A DNA stretch of 64,000 bases from contig NZ_CP157967.1 of assembly GCF_040215725.1 (NCBI RefSeq), positions 3,380,501 through 3,444,500 on the forward strand. Reading direction: 5' to 3'. This stretch comes from Rhizobium sp. ZPR4. Lineage in GTDB: Bacteria; Pseudomonadota; Alphaproteobacteria; Rhizobiales; Rhizobiaceae. Positions 49,664-58,796 of this stretch are shown here, one piece after another. Every line of letters begins with the position of its first letter. The stretch's first letter is position 1. The notes under the pieces are model-generated. The model had not been told where the DNA came from, did not search any database, and was given only the letters and a program-made list of their open reading frames with translations. The translations under genes were made by a program, and so were the position numbers.

Positions 49664-50596
49664 ATGTTAAAAGCGAATTTCCCGGCAACCGCCGCTTTGG
49701 ATGATCTTCATGGCGTTCATCATATTTTCCACCTGCTGCTAGGTCGAGAACCCCAAAGTGTTCATGAAGTAAGATTTTATGCGCAGAAAGGCTTGCCGCA
49801 AGCAATTGGCGAGCTGGTGACGGGAAGAGAATTCGCAAAGGAAATTGAAGCTCCACTAAGGCTTGTCGGTTATGCTTCGGCTGGTCGCTTTCAGGGGCAT
49901 CCCACCTGGCGGTTGATTCGCTGGCTTCAGTCTAGCTTTCCGCTCAGCGTAAATACTCGCGCGGCGGTCGAAATGGCAGAAGATTGGCGAGCATTAATTT
50001 CCGCGCTTTGGACGGATACCGGTTTTATTGCCGCATTGAAACAATCGGGAGTGCCTGCCGAGACGCTGCAGGAGCTTGGTGGCTTGATCGCACTAAATCG
50101 TGATTCGAGCCTTTGTCTAACGGGAAATGGACATGCTCAGGTTATCGATGGCGTCGCCACATGCCTCGATATCGGAGCGCTGGAGATCATGCAGGAGGTT
50201 TCCTCGCCCGTTAACGTATTGGCGAGTGCAACTCGGTTGATTGGCTTAGAAAAAGTCCGAGATGAATATGTATCCGTTCAGGCTGACCCGCAAATAATGA
50301 TTAAGTTGAAGCTTAAGAGTGGTAGCTACAAGCTGTCGCTGAAAGGTCTTTTTCGTCATGAGAATGGTGTGCCTGTAGGCGCTGATAAGGCGCAGCTGTT
50401 TTTTGATTTCGGTAATGGATATTCGGAGGAATATTCTTTCATTTTTCCGATAAGGGGTGGGCGGTTGGATGTGAGCAGCATAGTAAAGTTTGATCAACCC
50501 CCTCGATCAATGCGTTTTGATCCGACTGATATCAAATGTAACTTCAGCATTAGCAGCTTCTCACTGAGCGCTATGTCGCCACTTGAGCATCGGTAA
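49664..50596 (+). CDS. DUF4214-like protein in polysaccharide cluster
   Basis: The 310-residue product (ATG 49664; an in-frame TTG lies 12 bp earlier) has an N-terminal helical repeat IFHLLLGREPQSVHEVRFYA with VTGREFAKEI that resembles the DUF4214 fold of surface and polysaccharide-related proteins. The C-terminal half has SYKLSLKGLFRHE, KAQLFFDFGNGYSEEYSFIF and PPRSMRFDPTDIKCNFSISS. That looks like the beta-rich domain appended to many rhizobial glycosyltransferases. No catalytic motif is seen. It precedes a GT4 gene by 8 bp and is likely first in a four-gene operon. The role may be scaffolding or glycan binding, but this is not established. Confidence 0.6.
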   Translation: MLKANFPATAALDDLHGVHHIFHLLLGREPQSVHEVRFYAQKGLPQAIGELVTGREFAKEIEAPLRLVGYASAGRFQGHPTWRLIRWLQSSFPLSVNTRAAVEMAEDWRALISALWTDTGFIAALKQSGVPAETLQELGGLIALNRDSSLCLTGNGHAQVIDGVATCLDIGALEIMQEVSSPVNVLASATRLIGLEKVRDEYVSVQADPQIMIKLKLKSGSYKLSLKGLFRHENGVPVGADKAQLFFDFGNGYSEEYSFIFPIRGGRLDVSSIVKFDQPPRSMRFDPTDIKCNFSISSFSLSAMSPLEHR

Positions 50597-50604
50597 GTAG
50601 AGAA

Positions 50605-51810
50605 ATGAAGGTTATTTTTATAAATTACGGAATTTTCAATAGTAATAGCGGCGGGCATGTAGCGTATTTCGCAAATTCCATTTCCCGGTATGTAGAAGAA
50701 GTTATGGTGATAGGGCAAGGAGATGAGGCAGCACTTGCAGAGTACGGCCATAGACGGTTCCGTGTCGCGCAGTTTCCCGACCCTGCAGATTCAATTCCTG
50801 CAGAAATTTTGGAGTTTGCTGCCTCGGGTGAAACGATTATTCATGCTTGGACGCCAAGGGGTAATGTAATTCAACTTGTTGACCGCTTGGCGAGGGAGAG
50901 TGGTGCCCCCTATGTCGTGCACTTAGAGGACAACGAGGAGCTTTTGCTGGCTGCCAATTTGGGCATGAGCGTAGATACGCTAAACAACATGGATTCGCGA
51001 AGTCTTGATAAGATTGTGCCCTTGCATCTCTCCCATCCACGCAAAGCGGCTGCCTTCTTAAGTCAGGCCGTAGGCGTCACAATGATCGTTTCTGCCCTAG
51101 ATAAATTTCGTCCCAATGCGGTTCCCGGCCATGTACTAGAGCCAGGCGTGGATGACGAGACCTTTGCGCCTAATCTCTCCTCAGCGAGGCGTGAAACGTT
51201 ACGTGAGGAGCTTTACATTGATAAGGACGCAATCGCTATTGCTTATCACGGAAATATACACTCGGCTAATGTGGCTGAGGTATTTTCCCTGTATTCGGCG
51301 GTGCTAATTCTGAGGCGAAGAGGCCACAACGTAGTGCTTATCCGCGCTGGTCGTGATTTTGTCGACAACGTTGATCCTAGCTTTGCCTATCTCAAGGGCG
51401 AATGGGTTATTAATCTCGGCTTCCTTGATCGCGCTAGATTGATCGAAGTCCTTAAATTGGCAGATATTTTTGTCCAACCTGGAGCGCCCGGCGAGTTTAA
51501 TGATTATCGACTTCCATCAAAGATTCCAGAGTTTCTTTCCTTAGGAAAACCGGTCCTACTTCCGAAAACCAACATCGGCCACCGTTTGATAGACGGTCAA
51601 AATGCTTTGTTACTTGGCCGCGGCGATGGAATGGATATTGCCAATCGAATCGAAGAGCTTATTCGTGCTCCCGAGCGTGGGGAGGCTATCGGAAAAGGTG
51701 GGCGAGATTTCGCGCGCAAGGAACTCAATTGGGATGTCAATGCGCGAGCTCTCCAAGAGTTTTATCAATTCGTTCTCTTGCGTTCTAATGAATTGGCATT
51801 GAAAGGATGA
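50605..51810 (+). CDS. Glycosyltransferase family 4 (GT-B fold)
   Basis: The 401-residue protein has an N-terminal acceptor-side domain (SGGHVAYFANSISRYVEEVM) and the C-terminal GT4 nucleotide-sugar domain. The latter includes AIAYHGNIHSANVAEVFSL, GFLDRARLIEVLKLADIFVQ and PGAPGEFNDYRLPSKIPEFL, the last holding the conserved E(x7)E-type region. It would transfer a sugar from a nucleotide donor onto a growing lipid-linked glycan at the cytoplasmic membrane. Donor and acceptor cannot be read. Genes on both sides are within 10 bp, indicating one operon. The region is AT-richer than the O-antigen block at 10-14 kb. Confidence 0.85.
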   Translation: MKVIFINYGIFNSNSGGHVAYFANSISRYVEEVMVIGQGDEAALAEYGHRRFRVAQFPDPADSIPAEILEFAASGETIIHAWTPRGNVIQLVDRLARESGAPYVVHLEDNEELLLAANLGMSVDTLNNMDSRSLDKIVPLHLSHPRKAAAFLSQAVGVTMIVSALDKFRPNAVPGHVLEPGVDDETFAPNLSSARRETLREELYIDKDAIAIAYHGNIHSANVAEVFSLYSAVLILRRRGHNVVLIRAGRDFVDNVDPSFAYLKGEWVINLGFLDRARLIEVLKLADIFVQPGAPGEFNDYRLPSKIPEFLSLGKPVLLPKTNIGHRLIDGQNALLLGRGDGMDIANRIEELIRAPERGEAIGKGGRDFARKELNWDVNARALQEFYQFVLLRSNELALKG

Positions 51811-51814
51811 AATC

Positions 51815-52579
51815 GTGTCGCACGCGATCATAAATGATGACGAACTGTCCGTACTATGGACGTTGGCAGAGAAGTCTGTTCCGTACGGTCTTTCTTACGG
51901 CACGGTTAGGGACTATTGCGAGGGTTACGATACCATTCGAAACTTAGCAACCTATAGTAATGATCTAAAGGATCAGCAGCGATTTTGGATGCTGAAGACC
52001 ATCATTGCTACTCAACCGAGGGGCGCCACGTTAGTAGAAATCGGAGCAGGGGAGCCGGCGGTTGCCGATATCCTTGGCCGGTTGGGATATAGGGTTATTG
52101 TGGTTGATCCATATGCTGGCGCCGGAAATGGGCCCCAAGAAATCGAACACTTTAAAAATCTCTACAAGAACGTCGAATATATTGTAGATTTATTTTCCGC
52201 GGAAGTCTCCGGGATAGAACCTTCGTCGATAGATTGTATTTACTCGATAAGCGTCATTGAACACATTCCGCGCGAGGTTATAGCAAGCGTCGTTGATGGC
52301 ATTAAATTGTTTGCCAAATCCGGAAGCCTTTCTGTTCACGCGATCGATTTCGTGTTGGCGGGACCTCATGATGTTTTTCACGCGGAGATGCTCTCGTATT
52401 TTGCTCAGCTTTTAGGCTTTGGTACTGAAAGCGTGGATGAAATGCTTAAGGCTGCGGCGCAAGATTCGGAAACGTATTTCCTTTCAGCAGAAGCTCACAA
52501 CCGCTGGCGAGGTGCCGTATCGTACGATGAGTTTCCAATGAGGAAAGTTATTTCGGCGCAGGTCATCGCAGAACGTTAG
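51815..52579 (+). CDS. Class I SAM-dependent methyltransferase
   Basis: The 254-residue protein has motif I TLVEIGAGEPAVADILGRLG, the following VIVVDPYAGAG and the motif IV-like DCIYSISVIEHIP. These identify a Rossmann-fold methyltransferase. No other domain is present. It starts at a GTG (51815) after AAAGGA, 4 bp after the GT4 stop. In this context it probably methylates a sugar hydroxyl or another group on the glycan. The substrate is unknown. Confidence 0.82.
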   Translation: MSHAIINDDELSVLWTLAEKSVPYGLSYGTVRDYCEGYDTIRNLATYSNDLKDQQRFWMLKTIIATQPRGATLVEIGAGEPAVADILGRLGYRVIVVDPYAGAGNGPQEIEHFKNLYKNVEYIVDLFSAEVSGIEPSSIDCIYSISVIEHIPREVIASVVDGIKLFAKSGSLSVHAIDFVLAGPHDVFHAEMLSYFAQLLGFGTESVDEMLKAAAQDSETYFLSAEAHNRWRGAVSYDEFPMRKVISAQVIAER

Positions 52580-52626
52580 CGCAGTGGCGATGTAAAGCTA
52601 GATCTGATGCGAAGTGGGGAGTAATT

Positions 52627-54357
52627 GTGAAAGCGTTAACGGAATTATTTTCGCATAGGTTGTTCAAGCGCGGAGGCGCCGCGCCGGAGGAGAATGTTCT
52701 TTCACAGATGTCATTGTCGACGGCGACCACATTGGATGCCGCTTTTGCGCTCCGGCTTGAGCGTCTGCAATATCGGCCGAAAATTTCGATCGTGATACCT
52801 GCTTATAAAACTCCAAAGAGTCTTTTGAACGCCGTCCTCGGTTCATTAGTGTGGCAGGTGTACCAACCTCACGAAATCATCATTGTCGACGACAGCGGCC
52901 CAGACAGCGCACTCTCAGAGAAGATTGACGATGATCTTACTGCCTCTGGGTATATCCAGATTATCTACAGTAAAAGAAATGTTGGAATTTCCGAAGCAAC
53001 AAAGGTGGGAGTGGCGGCCGCTAAAGGGGATTTTATAGCCTTTATAGACCACGATGACGAGCTAACTCGAGACGCTCTGTTGTGTGTCGCTGAGAAGATC
53101 TCAGCTCAGCAAGAAATGGACGTTTGGTACTCAGACCAGGTGACCTTTGACGAGGCGGGTAAGGTACTTCATCATTTCTTGAAGCCGAGCTGGTCTCCTA
53201 TCTATTTTCTTGGCTGCATGTATGTTGGGCACCTTTTGGTTGTGCGGCGATCCATTTGTCTCGAAGTGCCGTTACTCAAGGCGTACGACGGCGTGCAAGA
53301 CTATGAGTTTATGCTGCGGGTCTCCGAAAAAACGGATCGAATTGGGCATATTGATAGAGTGTTATATAAATGGCGAGCGGTGCAGGGGTCGTTGGCTTTT
53401 GGAGGGGACGAGAAGTCTGGGATCAGCCAATTGCAGGCGAAGGCCGTTAACGAACACATTCAACGTAAGGGATTTAGCTGGCGGGCCGCGCCACATCCAT
53501 TTCTGCCGCACCGCGCCGTTCTGAAACCGACGAAACACACTGCTGAGCCGCGAATTAGTATTATCATACCTTCCAAAAATCAGGGCGAAGTTGTGGCTCG
53601 TTGTCTTGAATCTATATTTGTACTTTCGAATTATAATAACTACGAGGTTATAGTCGTTGACAACAAGACCGTAGATCCCGTGGCTTTGAAGGCCTTCGCC
53701 CAGTGGCCGATTAAGCATATCAAATACAGCCAGAAGTTTAATTACTCTGAAGCTAACAATTTAGGTGCTGAGGCGGCTACAGGAGATTTTCTATTATTCT
53801 TGAATAATGACACTGAAGTTCTTTCAGCCGATTGGATGCGAGAGCTTGTAATGTTTTTCGAGGACCAGGAAATCGGAGCGGTCGGGCCGACCCTTCTTTA
53901 CCCTAATAGAACTATACAGCATGCTGGGGTCGTGCTTGGCATGCGTGGGACAGCGGACCATATCATGCGCCATTTTGATGAACACGTAGATGGCTATGGC
54001 GGCTCACTTGCGGTTTCAAGAGAAGTTTCTGCGGTAACCGCAGCGTGCATGATGATATCGAACTCTTTGTTCAAAGAGCTGGGCCGCTTTTCTCTGGATT
54101 ATGCCAAGCATTACCAAGACGTAGACCTGTGCTGCCGCATGCGAGCGGCGGGTAAGCGTATAATTTCTGTGAGCTCTACTAAGCTCCTGCATCATGAAAG
54201 CTTATCTCGAAAAGACGATGGCTATGATCTAGGTGATAGAGCGATCTTTATAGATCGTTGGCGCGATCAAATCGAGGGCGGGGACCCATATTATAATCGC
54301 GGTTTTCATCTTGACGCTGGCGACTATGTTCCCAGACACGACGTTTCAATGGGCTAA
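52627..54357 (+). CDS. Dual-domain glycosyltransferase family 2
   Basis: The 576-residue protein carries two GT2 domains in tandem. The first has KISIVIPAYKTPKSLLNAVL, EIIIVDDSG and the metal-binding FIAFIDHDDELTRDALL. The second has RISIIIPSKNQGEVVARCLE, YEVIVVDNKT and GDFLLFLNNDTEVLSADWMR, followed by GAVGPTLLYPNRTIQHAGVV and YQDVDLCCRMR. Such proteins often add two sugars in a row, or use one domain for a branch. Start is GTG 52627 with GGGA upstream. It is the last gene before the IS66 element, so the original operon may have continued into the 60754 gene. Confidence 0.87.
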   Translation: MKALTELFSHRLFKRGGAAPEENVLSQMSLSTATTLDAAFALRLERLQYRPKISIVIPAYKTPKSLLNAVLGSLVWQVYQPHEIIIVDDSGPDSALSEKIDDDLTASGYIQIIYSKRNVGISEATKVGVAAAKGDFIAFIDHDDELTRDALLCVAEKISAQQEMDVWYSDQVTFDEAGKVLHHFLKPSWSPIYFLGCMYVGHLLVVRRSICLEVPLLKAYDGVQDYEFMLRVSEKTDRIGHIDRVLYKWRAVQGSLAFGGDEKSGISQLQAKAVNEHIQRKGFSWRAAPHPFLPHRAVLKPTKHTAEPRISIIIPSKNQGEVVARCLESIFVLSNYNNYEVIVVDNKTVDPVALKAFAQWPIKHIKYSQKFNYSEANNLGAEAATGDFLLFLNNDTEVLSADWMRELVMFFEDQEIGAVGPTLLYPNRTIQHAGVVLGMRGTADHIMRHFDEHVDGYGGSLAVSREVSAVTAACMMISNSLFKELGRFSLDYAKHYQDVDLCCRMRAAGKRIISVSSTKLLHHESLSRKDDGYDLGDRAIFIDRWRDQIEGGDPYYNRGFHLDAGDYVPRHDVSMG

Positions 54358-54527
54358 CTTTAGAATCGCTGGCTGCAGTAGGCGCCATTATGTTTATTTA
54401 CTGCGGCAGCCGCGGCAATCTTGTAAGGCCGTCGTCCGACCAGGCTGCTAAGCCATGTTTCCGCGCCTGGCGCTTTTCTCTTGGCTGCCTAACCAGCGCC
54501 GGTTGATTTGCGCTGAGAGCTGACCCT

Positions 54528-54632
54528 GGTCGTCGCCGTGAATGGAGCGGCGAGCTGAAGACGCAGATCGTGGCGGAAAGCTATTTCATCACGTCGATAG
54601 CCGTACCAGACCACTGCGTGTCCCGACGAGCG
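54528..54632 (+). pseudogene. Old IS66-type tnpA remnant
   Basis: The plus strand reads GRRREWSGELKTQIVAESYF followed by SRRAT and a stop. RRREWS, then KxQIVAES, is the N-terminus of IS66-family TnpA proteins. The rest is lost. It lies about 140 bp before the left end of the complete IS66 element, whose TnpA differs, so this is an older and separate insertion. The rest of 54358-54760 has no gene I can support. Confidence 0.5.
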
Positions 54633-54760
54633 ACATAAAACCGTAAACGTGGTGTCCTCGTGCAATGCAGCGCCGATGCCCGGACAAGAAACTAGGAAGC
54701 AAGCTGGTGGCCGCTATTGAGCTCGGCCTTCCCCGGCAAATATATGTTCGAGGGTGGAGT

Positions 54761-54768
54761 CGAATTGC
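54761..54768. repeat. Left 8-bp target-site duplication of the IS66 element
   Basis: CGAATTGC directly abuts the left inverted repeat of the IS66 element and recurs exactly at 60632-60639 beyond its right end. Confidence 0.9.
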
Positions 54769-54862
54769 GTAAGCGTCCGGTGAAGCTGCCTTTGAGATTT
54801 CCCACGAACACCTGAAGTTACGTCACTAATTCCGTCATTAGAGACGTCATCAGGGATGAACT

Positions 54863-55261
54863 ATGGGCCGCATGGAGATTTTGACAGGCGTCGAGCGTCG
54901 GCGCGACTGGTCTGACGACGAGAAACTTTCGATATTGCAAGAAGCGGCAGACCCGGATGCCAGGATCGCCGACATAGCGCGTCGGCACGATATCAAGCCG
55001 CAGCAGATTTATACCTGGCGGCGGAAGTTCGCGGCGGAGCAGGCTGAGCCGGTGGTTTCTTTTCTACCGGTCGCACTGATCGCCACGGGAACCAGCGACG
55101 AAGCTGAGCAACCAGCTCCGACGGACAAACCTGCAGCAAAGCGTGCGGCACGTCCCATGCGGGTCGAGATCGGCTGCAAGGGCGGCCGTGTGTTGAAAGT
55201 GGAGGCCAACATTACGCCTGACGTCTTGAAAGCACTGATCCGCTCGGTTGAAGAAGCATGA
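54863..55261 (+). CDS. tnpA: IS66 TnpA (accessory transposition protein)
   Basis: The 132-residue protein has the IS66 Orf1/TnpA pattern: ERRRDWSDDEKLSILQEAAD, then IADIARRHDIKPQQIYTWRR (helix-turn-helix) and a C-terminal domain GCKGGRVLKVEANITPDVLK. It is intact and overlaps tnpB by four bases (ATGA). TnpA is required with TnpB for IS66 transposition in known examples but is not the DDE transposase. The product could still be made even though the other two genes are broken. Confidence 0.88.
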   Translation: MGRMEILTGVERRRDWSDDEKLSILQEAADPDARIADIARRHDIKPQQIYTWRRKFAAEQAEPVVSFLPVALIATGTSDEAEQPAPTDKPAAKRAARPMRVEIGCKGGRVLKVEANITPDVLKALIRSVEEA

Positions 55262-55495
55262 TCGCGCCAGGCGCAAATGTACGCGTCTATCTCGCCTGCG
55301 GTGTGACGGACATGCAAGGGGATCGACGGCCTGATGTCGCTGGTGCAGTCGTCGCTTCGCCAGAAGCCCGCGTCGGGTGCAGTGTTTGCGTTTCGAGGGC
55401 GTCGCGGTGATCGCATAAAGCTGCTGTTCTGGGATGGCCAGGGATTTTGCCTCTACTACAACGATCTGCATTCATACTGCATCTCTCTTTCGCAT

Positions 55496-57595
55496 TCAGT
55501 TGAAGGTTTTGGGGTGTCTGGCATTTTCCTTATGGGCGGCGACGCGATCGACGAGCTGGTTCCATCGACTGCATTGCTTTTGCGGTAGATCTGCCTCGGG
55601 GATCTCATAGAGGTAATAGTGTCCGTTGTAGGAATGGCTGGTGACGAGGCCATGTTCAGCCCATCTGGCGAGGGTATGCTCATGGATATTGAGGCGTGCA
55701 GCCGCCTCTTTCTTTGTCAACATCCCACGATCCCGGAGCCGGTCATAGCGTGATCTCAGCTTGTATTCGCGAACGAGGTAGGTGACGCGTTTGGTTGTGA
55801 AGCGGGCGTTGCGCTGGTCACGGCGCGTCACCGAGCCCGGACGGTATCCCTGATTGTTGAGCATCTCTGCGATCTCGGAAAAAATATGATCGTCGAGGAG
55901 TTTATCGATCAGCACGATGATGTCGGGGTTCGTCTTGACCTGCTGGCTGGGAGATTTGGGGCTCATGGTGACGAGCGTCTGGGTTTTGCCGCCCTTGAAG
56001 CGAATATGAGCCTTGGTTGTGCCTCTCTTCGGTAGTTTGAGGAGGGTGACGTCCTCAATGATGTGGGCAAGCAGGCGCTTTCGTTCGCGGTTCGGGGTCT
56101 CTGGATTGGTCCAGAGCTTTTTGAAGTCCGCCGTCATTGCGACCAACCGCTCGTGGACGGCCTTATCGAGGATGAACTGATCGTGCTCCCGGGCGCGCTC
56201 GCGCTCTTCGCGGGCATTAGCCAAGATGCGGAGCTTCTCGTTCCATTCGCCTTCGAGCGTGTCGGCGACGAGGCGGTTATTGGGATCGACGAGCATGAAA
56301 CGGCGCTGGGCGAGATCGGCTTCCGTTTGGGCACGCTCGATCGCGCGACAGCGCAGCCGATCCGCCTCTTCATGCCGCGCTTGGATCTCTTTGCGGACTT
56401 CGATCGCCAGTTCGACGGCCGCCGGCGTCATCTGCTCTGCGATCAGCATACCGATGGCTTCATCGACGGGAGGTGCGGCGATCGCCTGGCACAAGGGTTC
56501 GCCGCGATTGGTACGGGCGCGATCACAAACGTACCAGGCTTCCTGCCGGCCACGCCGAGCAGCATAGCGCATGTGGAAATGCCTGCCGCATTGCCCACAC
56601 ACGGCGCGCCCCTGCAGCAGCGCCGGGCCTTCGCGCGGAGGTGATGCGACCGCCGCGTTCCATTTATGGCAGATGTTCGACTTTAGAATCCTCAGGTTCT
56701 CCTGATGCTGCTCCCAGCTGATGTAACCGGGATGGGCATCTGGAATGCATGCTGTCCAATCGTCACTACCTTGTTTGCGCACGAGCTTTTTGCCATCGAT
56801 GGTTCGTCTATAGCGACGGCGTCCATAGGCATAGGCTCCGGCGTAACGTGGATTGTGCAGCACGCGCATCGCCGTCGAAGGCGTCAGTGGCCGGAAAACC
56901 GTCTGGCTGTCGTGCAAGCGGGATGGAAAGAGAATGCCTTCCTGACGAAAGGCCTTGACGGTCTGGGAGGCGGATCCGACGCGAGAGAATGTCTCGAAGA
57001 AATGGGCGATCGTCTCTCTGACTTGCAGGTCTGGATCAAGCGTCACATTGCCGGACGGATCATAGACGAGCCCGGTCGGCAGCGGACAACGGAACTCGCC
57101 ACGCCGGGCCTTGTTGAGGATGCCGCCGCGCAGCCGTGCCTTGATCACATGCAGTTCGGCCTCACTCATTGTTCCCTTGAGGCCGAGCAGGAGCCGGTCG
57201 TTGAAACTTGCCGGATCGTAGACACCGTCCTCGTCGAGGATCAGGGTGTCGGCAAGTGCGCAGATCTCGAGCAGCCGCTGCCAGTCGGCATTGTTGCGCG
57301 CCAGACGGGAGACCTCCAGGCCCATGACGATCCCGGCATGCCCCATGCCGACATCGCTGACCAGCCGCTGAAACCCCTCACGCCAGACCGCCGATGCGCC
57401 GGATTCGCCCTGATCGTTATCGATGACGATAATCTGCTCCTCGCGCCAACCCAGGGCGATAGCGCGCCCGCGAAGCGCATATTGGCGCATGGCGCTCTCG
57501 GTATTGTCGATGACTTGCCGCATCGAAGATTGGCGGATGTAGAGGTAGGCGCTGCGTTCACGGTGATGAGACTGGACTTTGAGATGTACATTCAT
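55496..57595 (-). CDS. Large serine recombinase
   Basis: The 699-residue protein has an N-terminal resolvase domain with the catalytic serine in YIRQSS (Ser23), the later VSRLARNN (about 95-102) and GTMSEAELHVIKARLRGG. The Recombinase domain (about 170-300) is followed by a zinc ribbon with CGQC (Cys333, Cys336), Cys357 and Cys369. A long helical region precedes a C-terminal MerR/excisionase-like helix-turn-helix (MLTKKEAAARLNIHEHTLAR). Large serine recombinases integrate and excise DNA at short cores. It is the last gene of the inserted element, and its start overlaps the previous small ORF as ATGA. It looks intact and is the likely agent of the insertion into tnpB. Confidence 0.9.
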   Translation of the reverse strand: MNVHLKVQSHHRERSAYLYIRQSSMRQVIDNTESAMRQYALRGRAIALGWREEQIIVIDNDQGESGASAVWREGFQRLVSDVGMGHAGIVMGLEVSRLARNNADWQRLLEICALADTLILDEDGVYDPASFNDRLLLGLKGTMSEAELHVIKARLRGGILNKARRGEFRCPLPTGLVYDPSGNVTLDPDLQVRETIAHFFETFSRVGSASQTVKAFRQEGILFPSRLHDSQTVFRPLTPSTAMRVLHNPRYAGAYAYGRRRYRRTIDGKKLVRKQGSDDWTACIPDAHPGYISWEQHQENLRILKSNICHKWNAAVASPPREGPALLQGRAVCGQCGRHFHMRYAARRGRQEAWYVCDRARTNRGEPLCQAIAAPPVDEAIGMLIAEQMTPAAVELAIEVRKEIQARHEEADRLRCRAIERAQTEADLAQRRFMLVDPNNRLVADTLEGEWNEKLRILANAREERERAREHDQFILDKAVHERLVAMTADFKKLWTNPETPNRERKRLLAHIIEDVTLLKLPKRGTTKAHIRFKGGKTQTLVTMSPKSPSQQVKTNPDIIVLIDKLLDDHIFSEIAEMLNNQGYRPGSVTRRDQRNARFTTKRVTYLVREYKLRSRYDRLRDRGMLTKKEAAARLNIHEHTLARWAEHGLVTSHSYNGHYYLYEIPEADLPQKQCSRWNQLVDRVAAHKENARHPKTFN

Positions 57596-57880
57596 GGTGC
57601 TCTCCGTTGGTGGATGCTCATGGCGATGGTCGCCAGGACATGAACGACGGCGCTGAGTTCGCCGTGCGCCGGTCGGGTGGCCGATGACAGGTAAAACTGG
57701 TCTTGATCAGGACTTGCTGCTGCAGGCAGTGCGCGGGCCCATCCCCACATGCCGCGACGCAGAAAGAGCATGAGGCCGCTACGAGCCTTGAGCGGCAGAA
57801 CTTCGCCGAGAGCTGCGCGGCGCAGCACTTCGTACTGGTCTGTGATGGCCGGCGATGAACATGCCGATGCCGTGGTAACG
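57592..57880 (-). CDS. Small ORF of the recombinase element, start unclear
   Basis: The frame reads ITDQYEVLRRAALGEVLPLK, then ARSGLMLFLRRGMWGWARAL and ends VVHVLATIAMSIHQRRAP. The stop overlaps the recombinase ATG. I believe similar short proteins accompany related recombinase genes, so it is probably real. No ATG, GTG or TTG is present in frame between the previous gene's stop (57882) and ITDQYEV, so translation may use a rare start or a frameshift from the upstream gene. Function is unknown; a recombination directionality role is only a guess. Confidence 0.5.
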
Positions 57881-57881
57881 T

Positions 57882-58343
57882 CTAGCGGATCGTTTTTTTT
57901 AACAGCCGCTCGATCGTTCTGGGATGAAGCGCCACATCGAGTTCGATGCGGACCAGCTTGGCGAGTTCGCGCGCACGAACGGGTTCGCCCGCAACCAGCC
58001 GCGCCTGCAAAAATGCCAGCACTTCGTCGTCGACCTTGTGGGGTCCGCGGGGACCCGGCTTTGCCGGCACCAGTCCGGCAATCCCCCTCGTGTCGAAGTT
58101 TGCCTTGGCCTGGTAGTAGGTCGGTCTGGAAACGCCATACTCGTCGGAAGCGTCCGTTACGGAGACGTTGTCGACAGAGACTCGCCGCAACATCTCGTAT
58201 TTGACCTGGACGGCGTCGTGCGGATCGAAGAACTCGCTGCCGCGGAACTTTGGGTCGCGCACCTTCTCGGAATTTGGATTGAAGGTGCCTTCGTCGATGA
58301 GGGCATCCATCTTTGATCGCTTGCCGCCGTACTTCGCAGGCAT
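57882..58343 (-). CDS. Helix-turn-helix protein of the recombinase element
   Basis: The 153-residue protein has a helix-turn-helix similar to those of IS481/IS3 transposases: VQVKYEMLRRVSVDNVSVTD, then ASDEYGVSRPTYYQAKANFD and GIAGLVPAKPGPRGPHKVDD. It continues with a second helical half, ARELAKLVRIELDVALHPRT. It has no catalytic domain, so it is a DNA-binding accessory or regulator. GGAG lies 8 bp before the ATG. It is conserved, to my knowledge, next to large recombinases of this type. Confidence 0.72.
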   Translation of the reverse strand: MPAKYGGKRSKMDALIDEGTFNPNSEKVRDPKFRGSEFFDPHDAVQVKYEMLRRVSVDNVSVTDASDEYGVSRPTYYQAKANFDTRGIAGLVPAKPGPRGPHKVDDEVLAFLQARLVAGEPVRARELAKLVRIELDVALHPRTIERLLKKTIR

Positions 58344-58466
58344 TGCGGGCTCCGAGTATGAGATCGGGTCTTAATGTAATGATAATTATACCGCATATCT
58401 CATTTACATCAAGGACACTTCCTGAGCTAAATAAAGCAATATGCCGCAAAAATTGAGGTATACCGT

Positions 58467-58796
58467 TCATTGCGAGTCCTCTTGCGGCATAATCTCGTTT
58501 ACATCAGCGGCATAATTATCCTTACACTCCGCTCTCGATCGCGCTGCCAACCTGTCACAAAGGTGCTCCACCATGCTGGCTAGTTCCATCAAGTTCGAAA
58601 CGAGCAAGAGCGCCCGCCCGTTGCTCGCGACAACTTCTGGATCAATGCTCGCAAGATCAGTCCATTGAGGGGGAAGCGGCCATATGGCGCCATCGTCGGT
58701 CTGCAACAGCAAACGTTCGCCCTGCAAGTTACTTCGCTTACCAACGCAGGGCAGCTGCCGTCCGAAAAGGGGATGAAACTGATGTGTAACCAGCAC
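58467..58796 (-). CDS. DUF5372-like protein of the recombinase element
   Basis: The frame reads VLVTHQFHPLFGRQLPCVGK, RLLLQTDDGAIWPLPPQWTD and SNLMELASMVEHLCDRL. This is the pattern of the short DUF5372 proteins (VTHPFHPLxGxE, then PxxWTD). I place the start at GTG 58796, inside the element; the open frame extends into tnpB but that part is a chance overlap. Such proteins are of unknown function and often lie at the head of this recombinase gene set. Confidence 0.6.
   Translation of the reverse strand: MLVTHQFHPLFGRQLPCVGKRSNLQGERLLLQTDDGAIWPLPPQWTDLASIDPEVVASNGRALLLVSNLMELASMVEHLCDRLAARSRAECKDNYAADVNEIMPQEDSQ

Noticed and set aside
56705..57643. 312-codon plus-strand frame opposite the serine recombinase
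   Set aside because: Antisense to the recombinase N-terminal domains, with no motif of its own.
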